From Flavobacterium urumqiense (GTDB taxonomy: Bacteria; Bacteroidota; Bacteroidia; Flavobacteriales; Flavobacteriaceae), in the NCBI RefSeq assembly GCF_900108015.1, contig NZ_FNVP01000001.1, positions 641,977-705,976 of the forward strand: a stretch of DNA of 64,000 nucleotides. The letters are read 5' to 3'. Below, piece by piece: positions 47,560 to 57,348 of this stretch (positions within the stretch are counted from its first letter, which is position 1; the number at the start of each line of letters is the position of its first letter). Made by a program: the position numbers and the translations under genes. Under the pieces are notes generated by a model, which saw only the letters and a program-made list of their open reading frames with translations, made no database searches and was not told the origin of the DNA.

Positions 47560-47614
47560 ACACAAAACGAAATAGCTTGAAATTTGTTTTTCAGACCACT
47601 TCATTTTGTGTTTT
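47560..47614 (-). terminator. hairpin downstream of aceA
   Basis: Long arms around AAAACACAAAACGAA and TTCATTTTGTGTTTT, with a 25-base loop, 17 bp past the aceA stop. The large loop makes it a weaker terminator candidate. Confidence 0.45.
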
Positions 47615-47630
47615 TAACTACTTTATTTTC

Positions 47631-48911
47631 TTAAAACTGTGCTTCTTCAGTAGAATCTTTCATGGCTGTTGTAGAAGATTTTCCTGTAGTAACGGTATTT
47701 TGAACGGCATCAAAATAAGATGTTCCTACAAAACCTTGATGTTTTACGGCTTTGAAACCGTGTTTTTGCAAAGCAAATTCTCTTTCCTGTAATTCAGAAT
47801 AACCGGCCATTCCTCTCTCTTTGTATGCTTTTGACAATTCGAACATACTGGTATTTAAAGCGTGAAATCCAGCTAATGTGATGAATTGAAATTTGTATCC
47901 CATTGCAGCAAGGTCCTCTCTGAACGTTTCCATTTCGGCAACAGATAATTTTGCAGCCCAGTTAAAAGAGGGAGAGCAGTTGTACGCTAACATTTTGCCT
48001 GGGAATTCTTTGTGAATCGCATCTGCAAATTGTTTGGCATAAGCCAAATCAGGGTTGCTGGTTTCCATCCAAATCAAATCAGCATAAGGTGCATAGCTCA
48101 ATCCTCTGTCAATTCCTTGTTCAACTCCGCAATTTACGTAGAAAAATCCTTCTCCAGTTTTCTCACCTGTAATGAATTTAGCATCTCTTGGGTCGATATC
48201 ACTGGTCAATAAATTGGCAGCATCAGCATCAGTGCGGGCAACAATTAACGTTGGAGTTCCCATAACGTCAGCGGCTAATCTTGCTGCGATTAATTTGTTG
48301 ATTGCTTCTTGTGTTGGCACTAATACTTTTCCGCCTAAGTGACCGCATTTTTTGGCAGAACTCAATTGATCTTCAAAGTGAACGCCTGCAGCGCCAGCTT
48401 CAATCATTGATTTCATTAATTCAAAAGCATTTAGATTGCCTCCAAAACCAGCTTCAGCATCAGCAACTATAGGAACTAAATATTCTTTTTTATCGGTCGT
48501 CCCGTTAACAACTTGTATTTGATCAGCACGTAAAAGTGCGTTATTGATTCGTTTTACAACTAGCGGAACGCTGTTTGCAGGATATAAAGATTGGTCAGGG
48601 TACATTTCACCGGCAACATTTGCATCAGCGGCAACTTGCCATCCGCTTAAGTAGATTGCGTCAAGACCTGCTTCAACTTCTTGAATTGCTTGATTACCTG
48701 TTAATGCACCAAGTCCAGCTACAAAATCTTGAGAATTAAGTTTGTTCCATAGGTTGTTAGCTCCAATTTTTGCGACGCTGTGTTCTATGATGTAAGATCC
48801 TTGTAATTTGATAACTTCCTCAGCAGTGTACGGGCGTTCTACTCCTTTCCATCTAGGGTTAGAGATCCAGTCTGCAACTAATTCTTGAATTCTTGTTTCT
48901 GTTGTTTTCAT
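47631..48911 (-). CDS. aceA: isocitrate lyase
   Basis: A 426-residue enzyme of the glyoxylate shunt, splitting isocitrate into succinate and glyoxylate. The catalytic [16 protein letters not shown] motif carries the active-site Cys. Other landmarks are [25 protein letters not shown] sequence near the N-terminus, [10 protein letters not shown] (here [10 protein letters not shown]) for metal binding, and YNCSPSFNW. It lies 36 bp downstream of aceB in the same direction, so the two form an aceBA operon that allows growth on acetate or fatty acids. Confidence 0.97.
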   Translation of the reverse strand: MKTTETRIQELVADWISNPRWKGVERPYTAEEVIKLQGSYIIEHSVAKIGANNLWNKLNSQDFVAGLGALTGNQAIQEVEAGLDAIYLSGWQVAADANVAGEMYPDQSLYPANSVPLVVKRINNALLRADQIQVVNGTTDKKEYLVPIVADAEAGFGGNLNAFELMKSMIEAGAAGVHFEDQLSSAKKCGHLGGKVLVPTQEAINKLIAARLAADVMGTPTLIVARTDADAANLLTSDIDPRDAKFITGEKTGEGFFYVNCGVEQGIDRGLSYAPYADLIWMETSNPDLAYAKQFADAIHKEFPGKMLAYNCSPSFNWAAKLSVAEMETFREDLAAMGYKFQFITLAGFHALNTSMFELSKAYKERGMAGYSELQEREFALQKHGFKAVKHQGFVGTSYFDAVQNTVTTGKSSTTAMKDSTEEAQF

Positions 48912-48947
48912 TTTCTGCGTTTTTATTGTTGTTTGTTAATAGGTTTT

Positions 48948-50549
48948 TTAGATGTATTTATATCCTAGGATTGTCAAAAATTCGATGAAATTATCGTTTA
49001 CCACTAATATGTCTAGTAGTTGTTCTGCCAATCTGTATTTTTGTTTTTCATGATTTTCATCTCCAACATTTTTTCTGATTTTTTCAAATTCTTCCATTGC
49101 CATTCGGTGGTAGTATTTTTCGTTTAATACTTTTTGATTGTCTAAAACCACTTCATTTTTAAGCCACTGCCACAATTGTGATCTTGATATTTCGGCAGTT
49201 GCAGCGTCTTCCATTAAATGGTGTAAGGCTGCTGCACCTTGTCCGTTTAGCCAGGATGCAATATACAAAACAGAAATGCTGATGTTTTTTCGAACTCCTT
49301 CTTCGGTGATTGTTCCTTTAGGAACCTCTAGCAAATCTTTTTCAGTAACGTGTACGTCTTGTCTTTTTACATGAATTTGGTTTTCTGTTGGCATGTGCTT
49401 GTCGAAAACGGTCATGGCTAATGAAACTAAATCAGGATGTGCAACCCAAGTACCGTCATGTCCGTTTTTTACCTCACGTTCTTTATCAGCGATTACTTTA
49501 TTGAATGCAATTGTGTTCGCTTCATCATCGTTTTTTATCGGAATTTGAGCGGCCATTCCGCCTATTGCATGAATATTACGTTTGTGACATCTTTGAATAA
49601 CCAGCTGTGAGTATGCGCTCATAAATGGAGAAGTCATTGTTACCTGATCTCTATTTGGAACAATAAAAGCCGGATTATTTCTTAATTTTTTGATGTAAGA
49701 AAAAATATAATCCCATCTTCCGCAATTAAGACCAACAATGTGATCCTTTAGTTCAAAAATGATTTCGTCCAATTGAAAACTGGCTGTTATGGTTTCAATT
49801 AAAACAGTTGCTTTAAATGTTCCGTTGGGCACTCCCAAATATTCTTGTGTAAATTCGAAAACCTCATTCCACCATCTTGCTTCTAAATAATGTTCCAATT
49901 TTGGAATATAAAAATAAGGAGCAGTTCCATCTTCAATAAGTTGTTTATAATTATGGAAAGCATACAATCCAAAATCTATAAGTGATCCTGAAGCTTGTTG
50001 ACCATCAATCAAAATATTTTTTTCGTGCAAATGCAATCCTCTAGGTCGAACTATTAATACCGCCGTTTTTTCATTTAGGCTGTAATTTTTATTTTTTTTA
50101 GTATCTTCTAAAGTAATGGTTCTGTTTACTGCATCTTTCAAGTTTTGTTGTCCGCTCATCAAATTACTCCAAGTTGGTGAAGTGCTGTCTTCGAAATCGG
50201 CCATAAAAGTTTTTGCTCCCGAATTAAGTGCATTGATGACCATCTTTCTGTCAACAGGACCTGTTATTTCGACTCTTCTGTCTAATAAGTCTTTTGGAGT
50301 TTTTCCGGCTTGCCAATTGCTTGCTCTGATACTTTTTGTTTCGGCAGGAAAACTTGGTAATGCTCCTTGGTCAAATAAGACCTGTTGTTTTTTTCGGTCT
50401 TCTAATAACGAAAGTCTTTTGTTATTAAATTTCTGATGCAACTCTGTTAAAAAATCAATGGCTTCACCCGTCAATATTTCTGGATAATCGTGATTCGTGT
50501 CAGTTGATAATTGTAGTAATCTTTCGGTTGTTTCGTTTTGATGTCTCAT
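48948..50549 (-). CDS. aceB: malate synthase A
   Basis: A 533-residue enzyme condensing glyoxylate with acetyl-CoA to malate. Recognisable segments are FMADFEDSTSPTW, VRPRGLHLHEKN with the catalytic Arg, IETITASFQLDEI with a metal-binding Glu, and GLNCGRWDYIFSY with the Asp ligand. The C-terminal domain contains SWLNGQGAAALHHLMEDAATAEISR. The length matches isoform A. First gene of aceBA, divergent from the XRE/ScfR-type regulator. Confidence 0.97.
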   Translation of the reverse strand: MRHQNETTERLLQLSTDTNHDYPEILTGEAIDFLTELHQKFNNKRLSLLEDRKKQQVLFDQGALPSFPAETKSIRASNWQAGKTPKDLLDRRVEITGPVDRKMVINALNSGAKTFMADFEDSTSPTWSNLMSGQQNLKDAVNRTITLEDTKKNKNYSLNEKTAVLIVRPRGLHLHEKNILIDGQQASGSLIDFGLYAFHNYKQLIEDGTAPYFYIPKLEHYLEARWWNEVFEFTQEYLGVPNGTFKATVLIETITASFQLDEIIFELKDHIVGLNCGRWDYIFSYIKKLRNNPAFIVPNRDQVTMTSPFMSAYSQLVIQRCHKRNIHAIGGMAAQIPIKNDDEANTIAFNKVIADKEREVKNGHDGTWVAHPDLVSLAMTVFDKHMPTENQIHVKRQDVHVTEKDLLEVPKGTITEEGVRKNISISVLYIASWLNGQGAAALHHLMEDAATAEISRSQLWQWLKNEVVLDNQKVLNEKYYHRMAMEEFEKIRKNVGDENHEKQKYRLAEQLLDILVVNDNFIEFLTILGYKYI

Positions 50550-50606
50550 GGTTAATTCGTTTTACAGGACAATAGTACAAAAAGTTTTTTACAAAACAAG
50601 CGAACG

Positions 50607-50662
50607 TACGCTAAAAATGTAAAAATATTTTTTTGCGTTTTTTATTTTTTAGCGTATATTTG
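50607..50662. promoter_or_regulatory. aceB/regulator divergent promoter with an 11-bp inverted repeat
   Basis: Arms TACGCTAAAAA (50607-50617) and TTTTTAGCGTA (50646-50656) are perfect inverted copies, separated by 28 bp. The right arm runs into the -7 box TATATTTG (50655-50662) of the regulator. TTTG at 50632-50635 is a -33 box at a 19-bp spacing. The dyad is a candidate operator for self-control and for aceBA. Confidence 0.6.
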
Positions 50663-50667
50663 ATTTT

Positions 50668-52149
50668 ATGAATGTAGAAAAGGATTATATCAAATTGATT
50701 TTTGGGTTGAAGCTCAAGCAGGCTCGCACCAATAAGAACTTGTCTTTATTTGGTTTGGCTAAAATTACAGACCTTTCAAAATCGTACTTAAACGAAATCG
50801 AGAAAGGAAAAAAATACCCAAAAACAGATAAGATTATTCTTCTATCAGAAAAACTGGATGTTTCTTATGATAGTATGGTTTCTTTAAAACTGGATAATAA
50901 TTTGGCGCCTATAGGTGAAATTTTAAAATCGGGTATTTTAAAAGAGATTCCTTTGGATATTTTCGGAATTCAGGAAAATGATCTCATTGATATCATTGCT
51001 AATGCTCCTGCAAAAGTAAATGCGTTTATAAGCACCATTATTGAGATTGCCCAGCATTACAATTTAACGCGTGAAAGTTTTTTCTTGGCTGCATTGCGTT
51101 CCTATCAGGAAGCACACAACAATTATTTTGAAGACTTAGAGCTGAAAGTGTTGCAATTTTCTAAAGCCTTTCATATTGATATTGATACTAAAATTTCCAT
51201 TGAGGAATTGTCTGCTATATTAATAGAGGAATATGGGTATACTATTCAGGAAATTGTTTTTTCGGAACAAGAAGAATTAGGAGATTTAAGGTCGATTTTT
51301 GTTCCTAAAAGTAAGACGCTTTTGCTTTCATTAGATATTGATGAGCCTCAAAAAGCATTTATTTTGGCAAAAGAAATCGCTTATAATTACCTTGAAATTA
51401 CAGAAAGATTATTTACTTTTAGTTGGATAAAATTTGACAATTTCGATCAGGTTCTCAATAACTTCTATGCTTCCTATTTTGCCGGTGCATTGCTTATTCC
51501 TAGACAGCATCTTATTGATGAGTTGAATTTGTTTTTATCCAAAACAGATCCTAAACCACAAGAGATGATCTTGCTGATGGGTAAATTCAATGTTTCACCT
51601 GAGTCTTTTTATCAAAGATTGACCAACATTTTGCCAAAAGATTTTCAATTAAAGAATCTCTTTTTTCTGCGATTGTCTCATAAAACTGGCGCGGATACGT
51701 ATCAAATAAAAAAAGAATTGCATATTACGAATCAACAAGAACCGCATGCCAACGAAATGAATGAGCATTATTGCCGAAGATGGGTGTCAATCAAGACTAT
51801 AGAAAATGCAATGAAACAAAATAAAGATCATTTTTTTGATGCGCAAATTTCTCGTTATGATAACAGTAGTAATGAGTATTTGGTGTTCTCTTCAGCTACA
51901 TTAGATCCGTTTAAAAAAGATTGTTTAAGAAGTATTTCTGTGGGAATACTAATTACGCCCAGCGTAAAGAAAAAATTTAAATTCATTGACAATAAATCCA
52001 TCCAAAAACAAATTGTAGGGGTAACTTGTGAAACTTGTGCAGTTAAAAATTGTCTGGAAAGAGCTTCTCCTCCCATTCAGTTAGAACAGAAGACTCGGAA
52101 TGAGAATACGGATTTGATAGTGCAAAAGTATATGGCTAAATTTAGTTAG
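50668..52149 (+). CDS. XRE family regulator with IrrE-like and DUF2083 domains (RamB/ScfR type)
   Basis: A 493-residue regulator. Residues 8-65 are an XRE helix-turn-helix (LKQARTNKNLSLFGLAKITDLSKSYL...). The middle, about 160-290, is a peptidase-like ImmA/IrrE fold, but the zinc motif HExxH is degenerate (AKEIAYNYL), so it is unlikely to be a protease. The C-terminus has a CxxCxxxxC motif, CETCAVKNC. This plan matches short-chain fatty acyl-CoA regulators such as RamB, which control acetate and glyoxylate genes in Actinobacteria. Its divergent position to aceBA supports the same role here. The mRNA may be nearly leaderless. Confidence 0.85.
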   Translation: MNVEKDYIKLIFGLKLKQARTNKNLSLFGLAKITDLSKSYLNEIEKGKKYPKTDKIILLSEKLDVSYDSMVSLKLDNNLAPIGEILKSGILKEIPLDIFGIQENDLIDIIANAPAKVNAFISTIIEIAQHYNLTRESFFLAALRSYQEAHNNYFEDLELKVLQFSKAFHIDIDTKISIEELSAILIEEYGYTIQEIVFSEQEELGDLRSIFVPKSKTLLLSLDIDEPQKAFILAKEIAYNYLEITERLFTFSWIKFDNFDQVLNNFYASYFAGALLIPRQHLIDELNLFLSKTDPKPQEMILLMGKFNVSPESFYQRLTNILPKDFQLKNLFFLRLSHKTGADTYQIKKELHITNQQEPHANEMNEHYCRRWVSIKTIENAMKQNKDHFFDAQISRYDNSSNEYLVFSSATLDPFKKDCLRSISVGILITPSVKKKFKFIDNKSIQKQIVGVTCETCAVKNCLERASPPIQLEQKTRNENTDLIVQKYMAKFS

Positions 52150-52165
52150 ACCGCTTAAATAGTTA

Positions 52166-52206
52166 AAAAAGCACCGAAAGTTCGATTAAAAATTATGGTG
52201 CTTTTT
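52166..52206 (+). terminator. terminator after the XRE/ScfR-type regulator
   Basis: Stem AAAAAGCACC (52166-52175) and GGTGCTTTTT (52197-52206) with a 21-base loop and a T-run. Confidence 0.7.
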
Positions 52207-52222
52207 CTAAAGACTTGTAAAA

Positions 52223-53400
52223 TTAGTCAATCAATTTGTAATAACGAGCCCTTAATAGATTGGGAATTTTCTTTTTTATTCGGTCCAAAACGCATTCTTT
52301 TTAGGGACTTGGATACTTTGTTTTGTTCTTTTTTATTTTTCAGTATTATAAAAATGGGCTAAAGTTCACAATAATCCCATGAAAATCGCGCCTGTGTATA
52401 AATTATCCAATAAGGAAGTAGCCAATTCAGCAGCCATTAATTTTTCTTTTACAAATTCTTTGTAGGCTTTTGATTTGCTGATTTCTTTCAATTTATTTTG
52501 GTATTCCGAAGCTTCTTCGTTAACTGAAATGATTGTATTGGATGAATCCAAAGCATAAATTTCAGACATCATGCGGCGTCCCTGAAAAGCACAAGGCAAA
52601 TGCATGACGGTACTTCTCTAGGAATCGGAAACGGTTTCGTTTGTGTTTTTTAATTTTTTGAATGAAAAATTAGCGTTTTTAGTTCTATACATATAACATT
52701 GATTGTCAAAAACCTTTAGTCTTTGTGTATTTCAACTTCACTTTCTAAATTTTTAAACCACGGTTCGTTAGTTGAATTTCTTATAATTGCTGTTTTCGAA
52801 ATCGTTCGGTACAGTTTAAAAAAGTCGAAAACTCCTTTTGTACCGTTGCCCAATTATTTTCGAAAGCAATAATTCTTGGTTTAGCGATAATCAACATTCC
52901 TGGAGCGCCTGCTCCTTGAGTATATAGTACGGTAGAATTCAATCGAATTTTGCAAAATCAGTAGTAACAACAATTGCTTTTTTGGTTGGATTTAATTTTA
53001 AAAAATCAACGCAGTTTTGCAACGGGTAGATACCGTCAATGCAAGCGAATGTAAAATCAAGCACATTACATTCAGACAAAATGTTTTCTCAAATTTTTGT
53101 TCCATCAATTTGATTAGAAAAGAACTGATCGGTTTTGAATAGTCAATTGAGCTTTCGGTTCCAACATCTATTCTTGCGTTTTCTCGTGGATTTAGATTGT
53201 TTTCTTGAATTAGTTTTGTCAAGGCATTTGCTGCAAAAACTACGGTATCTTGATTTGTATCTGATAATGTCATTTTAATTAACATATACCTTTTTCCAGT
53301 TTTTGAGGTTTAATATTTTTGGCTTTCGCCAAAGTTTTAATAGAGAAGTGTATTTTAGCTACGTCAAAAGAGATAGAATCAATTCCTGTTTTCAGTATTC
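52223..53400 (-). pseudogene. hydroxymethylglutaryl-CoA synthase pseudogene
   Basis: Remains of an HMG-CoA synthase, which makes HMG-CoA for the mevalonate pathway, can be read in all three minus-strand frames. From the start: TGIDSISFDVAKIHFSIK, a frameshift near 53280, then LSDTNQDTVVFAANALTK and VGTESSIDYSKPISS. After another shift come VLDFTFACIDGI, the active-site Cys region, and NPTKKAIVVTTDFAKFD. Next are KPRIIAFENNWAT and, after a lost segment, MHLPCAFQGRRMMSEIYALD and YTGAIFMGLL. It ends ARYYKLID and a stop. At least four frameshifts or stops and a loss of about 170 bp or more mean it cannot be functional. Confidence 0.85.
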
Positions 53401-53753
53401 AATTTTTTTACTTGTAAAAACAGAAATGGATTGTTTTGATGCACTTGTTTTAGCGGTATAAAATGAAAGTAGGAGATGTTTTTATTAATTTAGAAATAAA
53501 CAATAATTAAAATTATTGAATTGCTGATTTTAGTCTTTTTGTAGATTAATTTTTGATAAATTTTGCTATCTCTTATTTAAGATTTTTTTCTTTTTTGTTT
53601 AACCTTTTTTTGGATTTTGTTTAATTTTTAGAGATTTCTTGATGTTTTGTGTAAAACACTTTAAATTCATTATAAATAACATAGAAAAGGTTGTGGTTCC
53701 TGTCTAATTGCCTTATTTTTGTAGAATTTTTTAAAACAAATTATATAAATCTT
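53401..53753. other. intergenic region upstream of sdhC
   Basis: About 350 very AT-rich bases between the pseudogene and sdhC. It contains the sdh promoter at its right end. I see no open reading frame with protein-like features and no RNA gene. Confidence 0.4.
53691..53721 (+). promoter_or_regulatory. promoter of sdhCAB
   Basis: TTG (53691-53693), 20 bp spacer, TATTTTTG (53714-53721), 32 bp before the sdhC ATG. It rules out a longer upstream start for sdhC. Confidence 0.7.
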
Positions 53754-54419
53754 ATGGCAAAATCTGCATTATTGAAATCGTCAATAGCAAAAAAAGTCGC
53801 TATGGCACTTTCAGGACTTTTCTTAATTTTATTTTTAGCACAACATTTTTTTATAAACAGTACCTCGGTTTTCAGTCCTGACACTTTTAACTCGATTTCT
53901 CATTTCATGGGAAACAATCCGTTGGTTCAGTTTGTAATTCAGCCCATTCTTATTGTAGGTGTTGTTTTTCACTTTGTAATGGGTATTGTTTTGGAAATCA
54001 AAAACAACAGTGCAAGACCAATATCTTACGCGAAGAACAACGGTGCTGCTAATTCTACTTGGGCTTCCAGGAACATGATTATAACTGGCTTAGTGGTTCT
54101 TGCTTTTATTGTGTTGCATTTTTACGATTTCTGGGTTCCTGAAATGGTGTACAAATACGTAGAGGTTAATCCGCTTGACGAAAATAGATATTTTGCTGAG
54201 TTGACGCACAAATTTGTAAGTCCGGTTCGTACTGCCATTTATTGTGTTTCGTTTGTTTTGTTATCGCTGCACTTGTGGCACGGTTTCAATTCTTCGTTCC
54301 AATCTGTAGGTTTTAATAATAAATATTCAAAATCGTTGCATACATTAGGATATGCTTTTGCAATTGTAGTTCCTTTTGGTTTCATTTTCATTGCATTATT
54401 TCATTATTTCAATCATTAA
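53754..54419 (+). CDS. sdhC: succinate dehydrogenase cytochrome b subunit
   Basis: A 221-residue membrane anchor with five hydrophobic helices, of the single-subunit type found with Bacteroidota/epsilon-type complexes. It begins AKSALLKSSIAKKVAMALSGLF. Haem-ligand histidines are likely in FLAQHFF, the first helix, and HFVMGI, FIVLHFYDFW and SLHLWHGFNS. It holds the diheme b and the menaquinone site. The ATG at 53754 is used because the promoter overlaps a longer frame. sdhA follows after 13 bp. Confidence 0.93.
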   Translation: MAKSALLKSSIAKKVAMALSGLFLILFLAQHFFINSTSVFSPDTFNSISHFMGNNPLVQFVIQPILIVGVVFHFVMGIVLEIKNNSARPISYAKNNGAANSTWASRNMIITGLVVLAFIVLHFYDFWVPEMVYKYVEVNPLDENRYFAELTHKFVSPVRTAIYCVSFVLLSLHLWHGFNSSFQSVGFNNKYSKSLHTLGYAFAIVVPFGFIFIALFHYFNH

Positions 54420-54432
54420 TATTCAATTATAA

Positions 54433-56433
54433 ATGGCATTAGATTCAAAAATTCCAGGAGGTTCAATTTCGGACAAATGGACAAATTATAAAGATCATAT
54501 TAATTTAGTAAACCCTGCTAACAAACGTAATTTAGATATTATTGTAGTTGGTACAGGTCTTGCTGGAGGTTCGGCTGCTGCAACTTTGGCAGAGTTAGGA
54601 TATAACGTAAAAGCTTTTTGTTTTCAAGATTCCCCACGCCGTGCGCACTCGATAGCTGCACAAGGAGGAATTAACGCTGCAAAAAATTATCAAGGAGATG
54701 GAGATTCAACGTTCCGTTTGTTTTATGATACTGTAAAAGGTGGCGATTACCGCGCTCGTGAAGCAAACGTTCACCGTCTTGCTGAGGTTTCTACCAATAT
54801 TATTGACCAGTGTGTGGCTCAAGGTGTTCCTTTTGCCCGTGAATATGGCGGATTACTTGACAACCGTTCTTTTGGAGGTACATTAGTTTCAAGAACTTTT
54901 TATGCTAAAGGACAAACAGGACAGCAATTATTATTAGGGGCGTATTCAGCAATGAATCGTCAAATAGGTCGTGGAAAAATAAAAATGCACAACCGTCACG
55001 AGATGCTGGATTTAGTAATCGTAAACGGTAAAGCAAGAGGAATTATAGCGCGTAATTTGGTTACGGGAGAAATCGAAAGACATTCTGCTCATGCTGTAGT
55101 TATTGCGTCCGGAGGCTACGGAAACGTATTTTTCCTTTCGACGAATGCGATGGGAAGTAATGTAACCGCAGCTTGGAAAATTCACAAAAGAGGAGCGTTT
55201 TTTGCAAATCCTTGTTACACACAAATTCACCCAACTTGTATTCCGGTATCTGGAGATCATCAGGCAAAATTGACGTTAATGTCAGAATCCTTGCGTAATG
55301 ATGGTCGTATTTGGGTTCCTGCAAAATTAGAAGATGCGAAAGCGATTAGAGAGGGAAAATTAAAACCAACCCAAATTGCAGAAGCCGATAGAGATTATTA
55401 TTTAGAAAGAAGATATCCTGCTTTTGGAAATTTAGTGCCTAGAGATATTGCTTCTCGTGCGGCTAAAGAAAGATGTGATGCCGGTTTTGGTGTTAACAAA
55501 ACAGGAGAAGCTGTTTATCTTGATTTTGCTGCTGCAATTGAAAGATACGGAGTAGATCAAGCGAGATTAAAGCATTTAGACGAAAATGATAAAGCTTTGG
55601 TTATTAAATTAGGAACAGAAGTTGTGGCCAATAAATATGGTAACTTGTTCCAGATGTACGAGAAAATTGTAGACGAAAATCCATATTCAACTCCTATGAT
55701 GATTTATCCAGCCGTGCATTACACGATGGGAGGAACTTGGGTAGATTATAACTTACAAACTACGATTCCGGGTTGTTTCTCTATTGGAGAATCTAACTTT
55801 TCAGATCACGGAGCGAACAGATTGGGAGCTTCTGCATTAATGCAAGGTTTAGCAGATGGATATTTTGTTCTTCCTTACACTATTGGAGATTATCTAGCAC
55901 CGGATATTAAAATGGGTACCATCTCTACTGATTCTCCAGAATTTGAACAAGCTGAGAAAAATGTTAAGCAACAGATTGAGGCTTTAATGAGTAACGGAGG
56001 TTCTAAACCAGCGGATTATTTCCATAAGAAATTAGGAAAAATCATGTGGGATAAAGTTGGAATGGCTCGTAATGCTGAAGGTTTAACAGAAGCACAAAAT
56101 GAAATCGCCGCAATTAGAGAAGAATTCTATAAAGAGGTAAAAATTCCTGGAACAGCGAACAGTTTTAACCCAGAGTTGGCTAAAGCACTTCGTATTGCTG
56201 ATTTCCTTGAATTGGGAGAGCTATTTGCCAAAGATGCCTTACATAGAAATGAATCTTGTGGAGGTCACTTCCGTGAAGAATATCAAACACCTGAAGGAGA
56301 AGCACAACGTGACGACGAAAACTTCGCATACGTTGCAGCATGGGAATACAAAGGTAATCCTAGTGATGCAGTGTTGCACAAAGAAGAGTTGAAATTCGAA
56401 AACGTTAAACTAGTTCAAAGAAGTTATAAATAA
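54433..56433 (+). CDS. sdhA: succinate dehydrogenase flavoprotein subunit
   Basis: A 666-residue catalytic subunit that oxidises succinate to fumarate, working in the TCA cycle and the respiratory chain. The FAD dinucleotide fold is [19 protein letters not shown] near residue 40. The covalent-flavin His is in [14 protein letters not shown]. Active-site residues are in the segment [11 protein letters not shown], and [11 protein letters not shown] and [14 protein letters not shown] complete the pattern. The length is that of the long form paired with one-subunit cytochrome b. Confidence 0.97.
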   Translation: MALDSKIPGGSISDKWTNYKDHINLVNPANKRNLDIIVVGTGLAGGSAAATLAELGYNVKAFCFQDSPRRAHSIAAQGGINAAKNYQGDGDSTFRLFYDTVKGGDYRAREANVHRLAEVSTNIIDQCVAQGVPFAREYGGLLDNRSFGGTLVSRTFYAKGQTGQQLLLGAYSAMNRQIGRGKIKMHNRHEMLDLVIVNGKARGIIARNLVTGEIERHSAHAVVIASGGYGNVFFLSTNAMGSNVTAAWKIHKRGAFFANPCYTQIHPTCIPVSGDHQAKLTLMSESLRNDGRIWVPAKLEDAKAIREGKLKPTQIAEADRDYYLERRYPAFGNLVPRDIASRAAKERCDAGFGVNKTGEAVYLDFAAAIERYGVDQARLKHLDENDKALVIKLGTEVVANKYGNLFQMYEKIVDENPYSTPMMIYPAVHYTMGGTWVDYNLQTTIPGCFSIGESNFSDHGANRLGASALMQGLADGYFVLPYTIGDYLAPDIKMGTISTDSPEFEQAEKNVKQQIEALMSNGGSKPADYFHKKLGKIMWDKVGMARNAEGLTEAQNEIAAIREEFYKEVKIPGTANSFNPELAKALRIADFLELGELFAKDALHRNESCGGHFREEYQTPEGEAQRDDENFAYVAAWEYKGNPSDAVLHKEELKFENVKLVQRSYK

Positions 56434-56521
56434 TTTAGTCTAATGTCTAACGTCTTAAAGTCAAATGGCTCCATGTCAATCGACTTTCGACTTTCGGCTT
56501 TATGACTTTAAAACTCAAAAC

Positions 56522-57268
56522 ATGAAACTTACATTAAAAATATGGCGTCAAAAAGATGCCAAAGCCACCGGAAAAATAGTTGAATATCCAATTGATGGAA
56601 TCGAACCGGACATGTCTTTTCTTGAAATGCTTGACATTTTAAACGATGAATTAATCGTAAAAGGAGAAGATACTGTAGCATTTGACCACGATTGTCGCGA
56701 AGGAATTTGCGGGATGTGTTCGTTGTATATCAATGGCGAAGCACACGGCCCAGACCGTTTGGTTACGACTTGTCAATTGCACATGCGTAAATTTAAAGAT
56801 GGAGATACTATTTTTATCGAACCTTTTAGAGCAAAAGCATTCCCAGTAATCAAAGATTTAGTGGTGGATAGAGGTGCATTTGACAGAATCCAGCAATCTG
56901 GAGGTTTTGTTTCTGTAAATACTTCAGGAAATACTATCGATGCCAATACAATTCCTATTCCTAAACACGATGCAGATAGAGCATTTGATGCTGCAACATG
57001 TATTGGTTGTGGCGCTTGTGTAGCGAGTTGCAAAAACTCTTCGGCTATGTTATTTGTTGCGGCAAAAGTTTCTCAATTTGCCTTATTACCGCAAGGAAAA
57101 GTTGAAGCTACTGATAGAGTTTTAAATATGGTTAGCCAAATGGATGCCGAAGGTTTTGGTAATTGTACTAATACTGGAGCTTGTGAAGTAGAATGTCCAA
57201 AAGGAATTTCTCTTGAAAACATTGCCAGAATGAACAGAGAATATCTGTCTGCAAGCTTGAAAGGATAA
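56522..57268 (+). CDS. sdhB: succinate dehydrogenase iron-sulfur subunit
   Basis: A 248-residue subunit that carries electrons from SdhA to the membrane anchor. The 2Fe-2S cysteines are in [13 protein letters not shown] and the later TTCQLH. The 4Fe-4S and 3Fe-4S ligands are in [13 protein letters not shown] and [19 protein letters not shown] 56522 is chosen because it gives [10 protein letters not shown], the typical start; a longer frame from 56465 has no family match. It is 88 bp after sdhA and is followed by a strong terminator. Confidence 0.95.
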   Translation: MKLTLKIWRQKDAKATGKIVEYPIDGIEPDMSFLEMLDILNDELIVKGEDTVAFDHDCREGICGMCSLYINGEAHGPDRLVTTCQLHMRKFKDGDTIFIEPFRAKAFPVIKDLVVDRGAFDRIQQSGGFVSVNTSGNTIDANTIPIPKHDADRAFDAATCIGCGACVASCKNSSAMLFVAAKVSQFALLPQGKVEATDRVLNMVSQMDAEGFGNCTNTGACEVECPKGISLENIARMNREYLSASLKG

Positions 57269-57291
57269 AACCTTATAAGTGAAATTATAAC

Positions 57292-57325
57292 CGCATTCAA
57301 TGTCAAAGTTGAATGCGTTTTTTTT
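57292..57325 (+). terminator. terminator of the sdhCAB operon
   Basis: A 9-bp perfect stem, CGCATTCAA (57292-57300) and TTGAATGCG (57309-57317), with a T8 tail. Confidence 0.85.
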
Positions 57326-57348
57326 TATCTTTATAAAAATGATTTAAG

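Noticed and set aside
53401..53690. An additional small gene upstream of sdhC
   Set aside because: No frame of useful length with protein-like composition; the AT-rich sequence looks like a decayed pseudogene flank.
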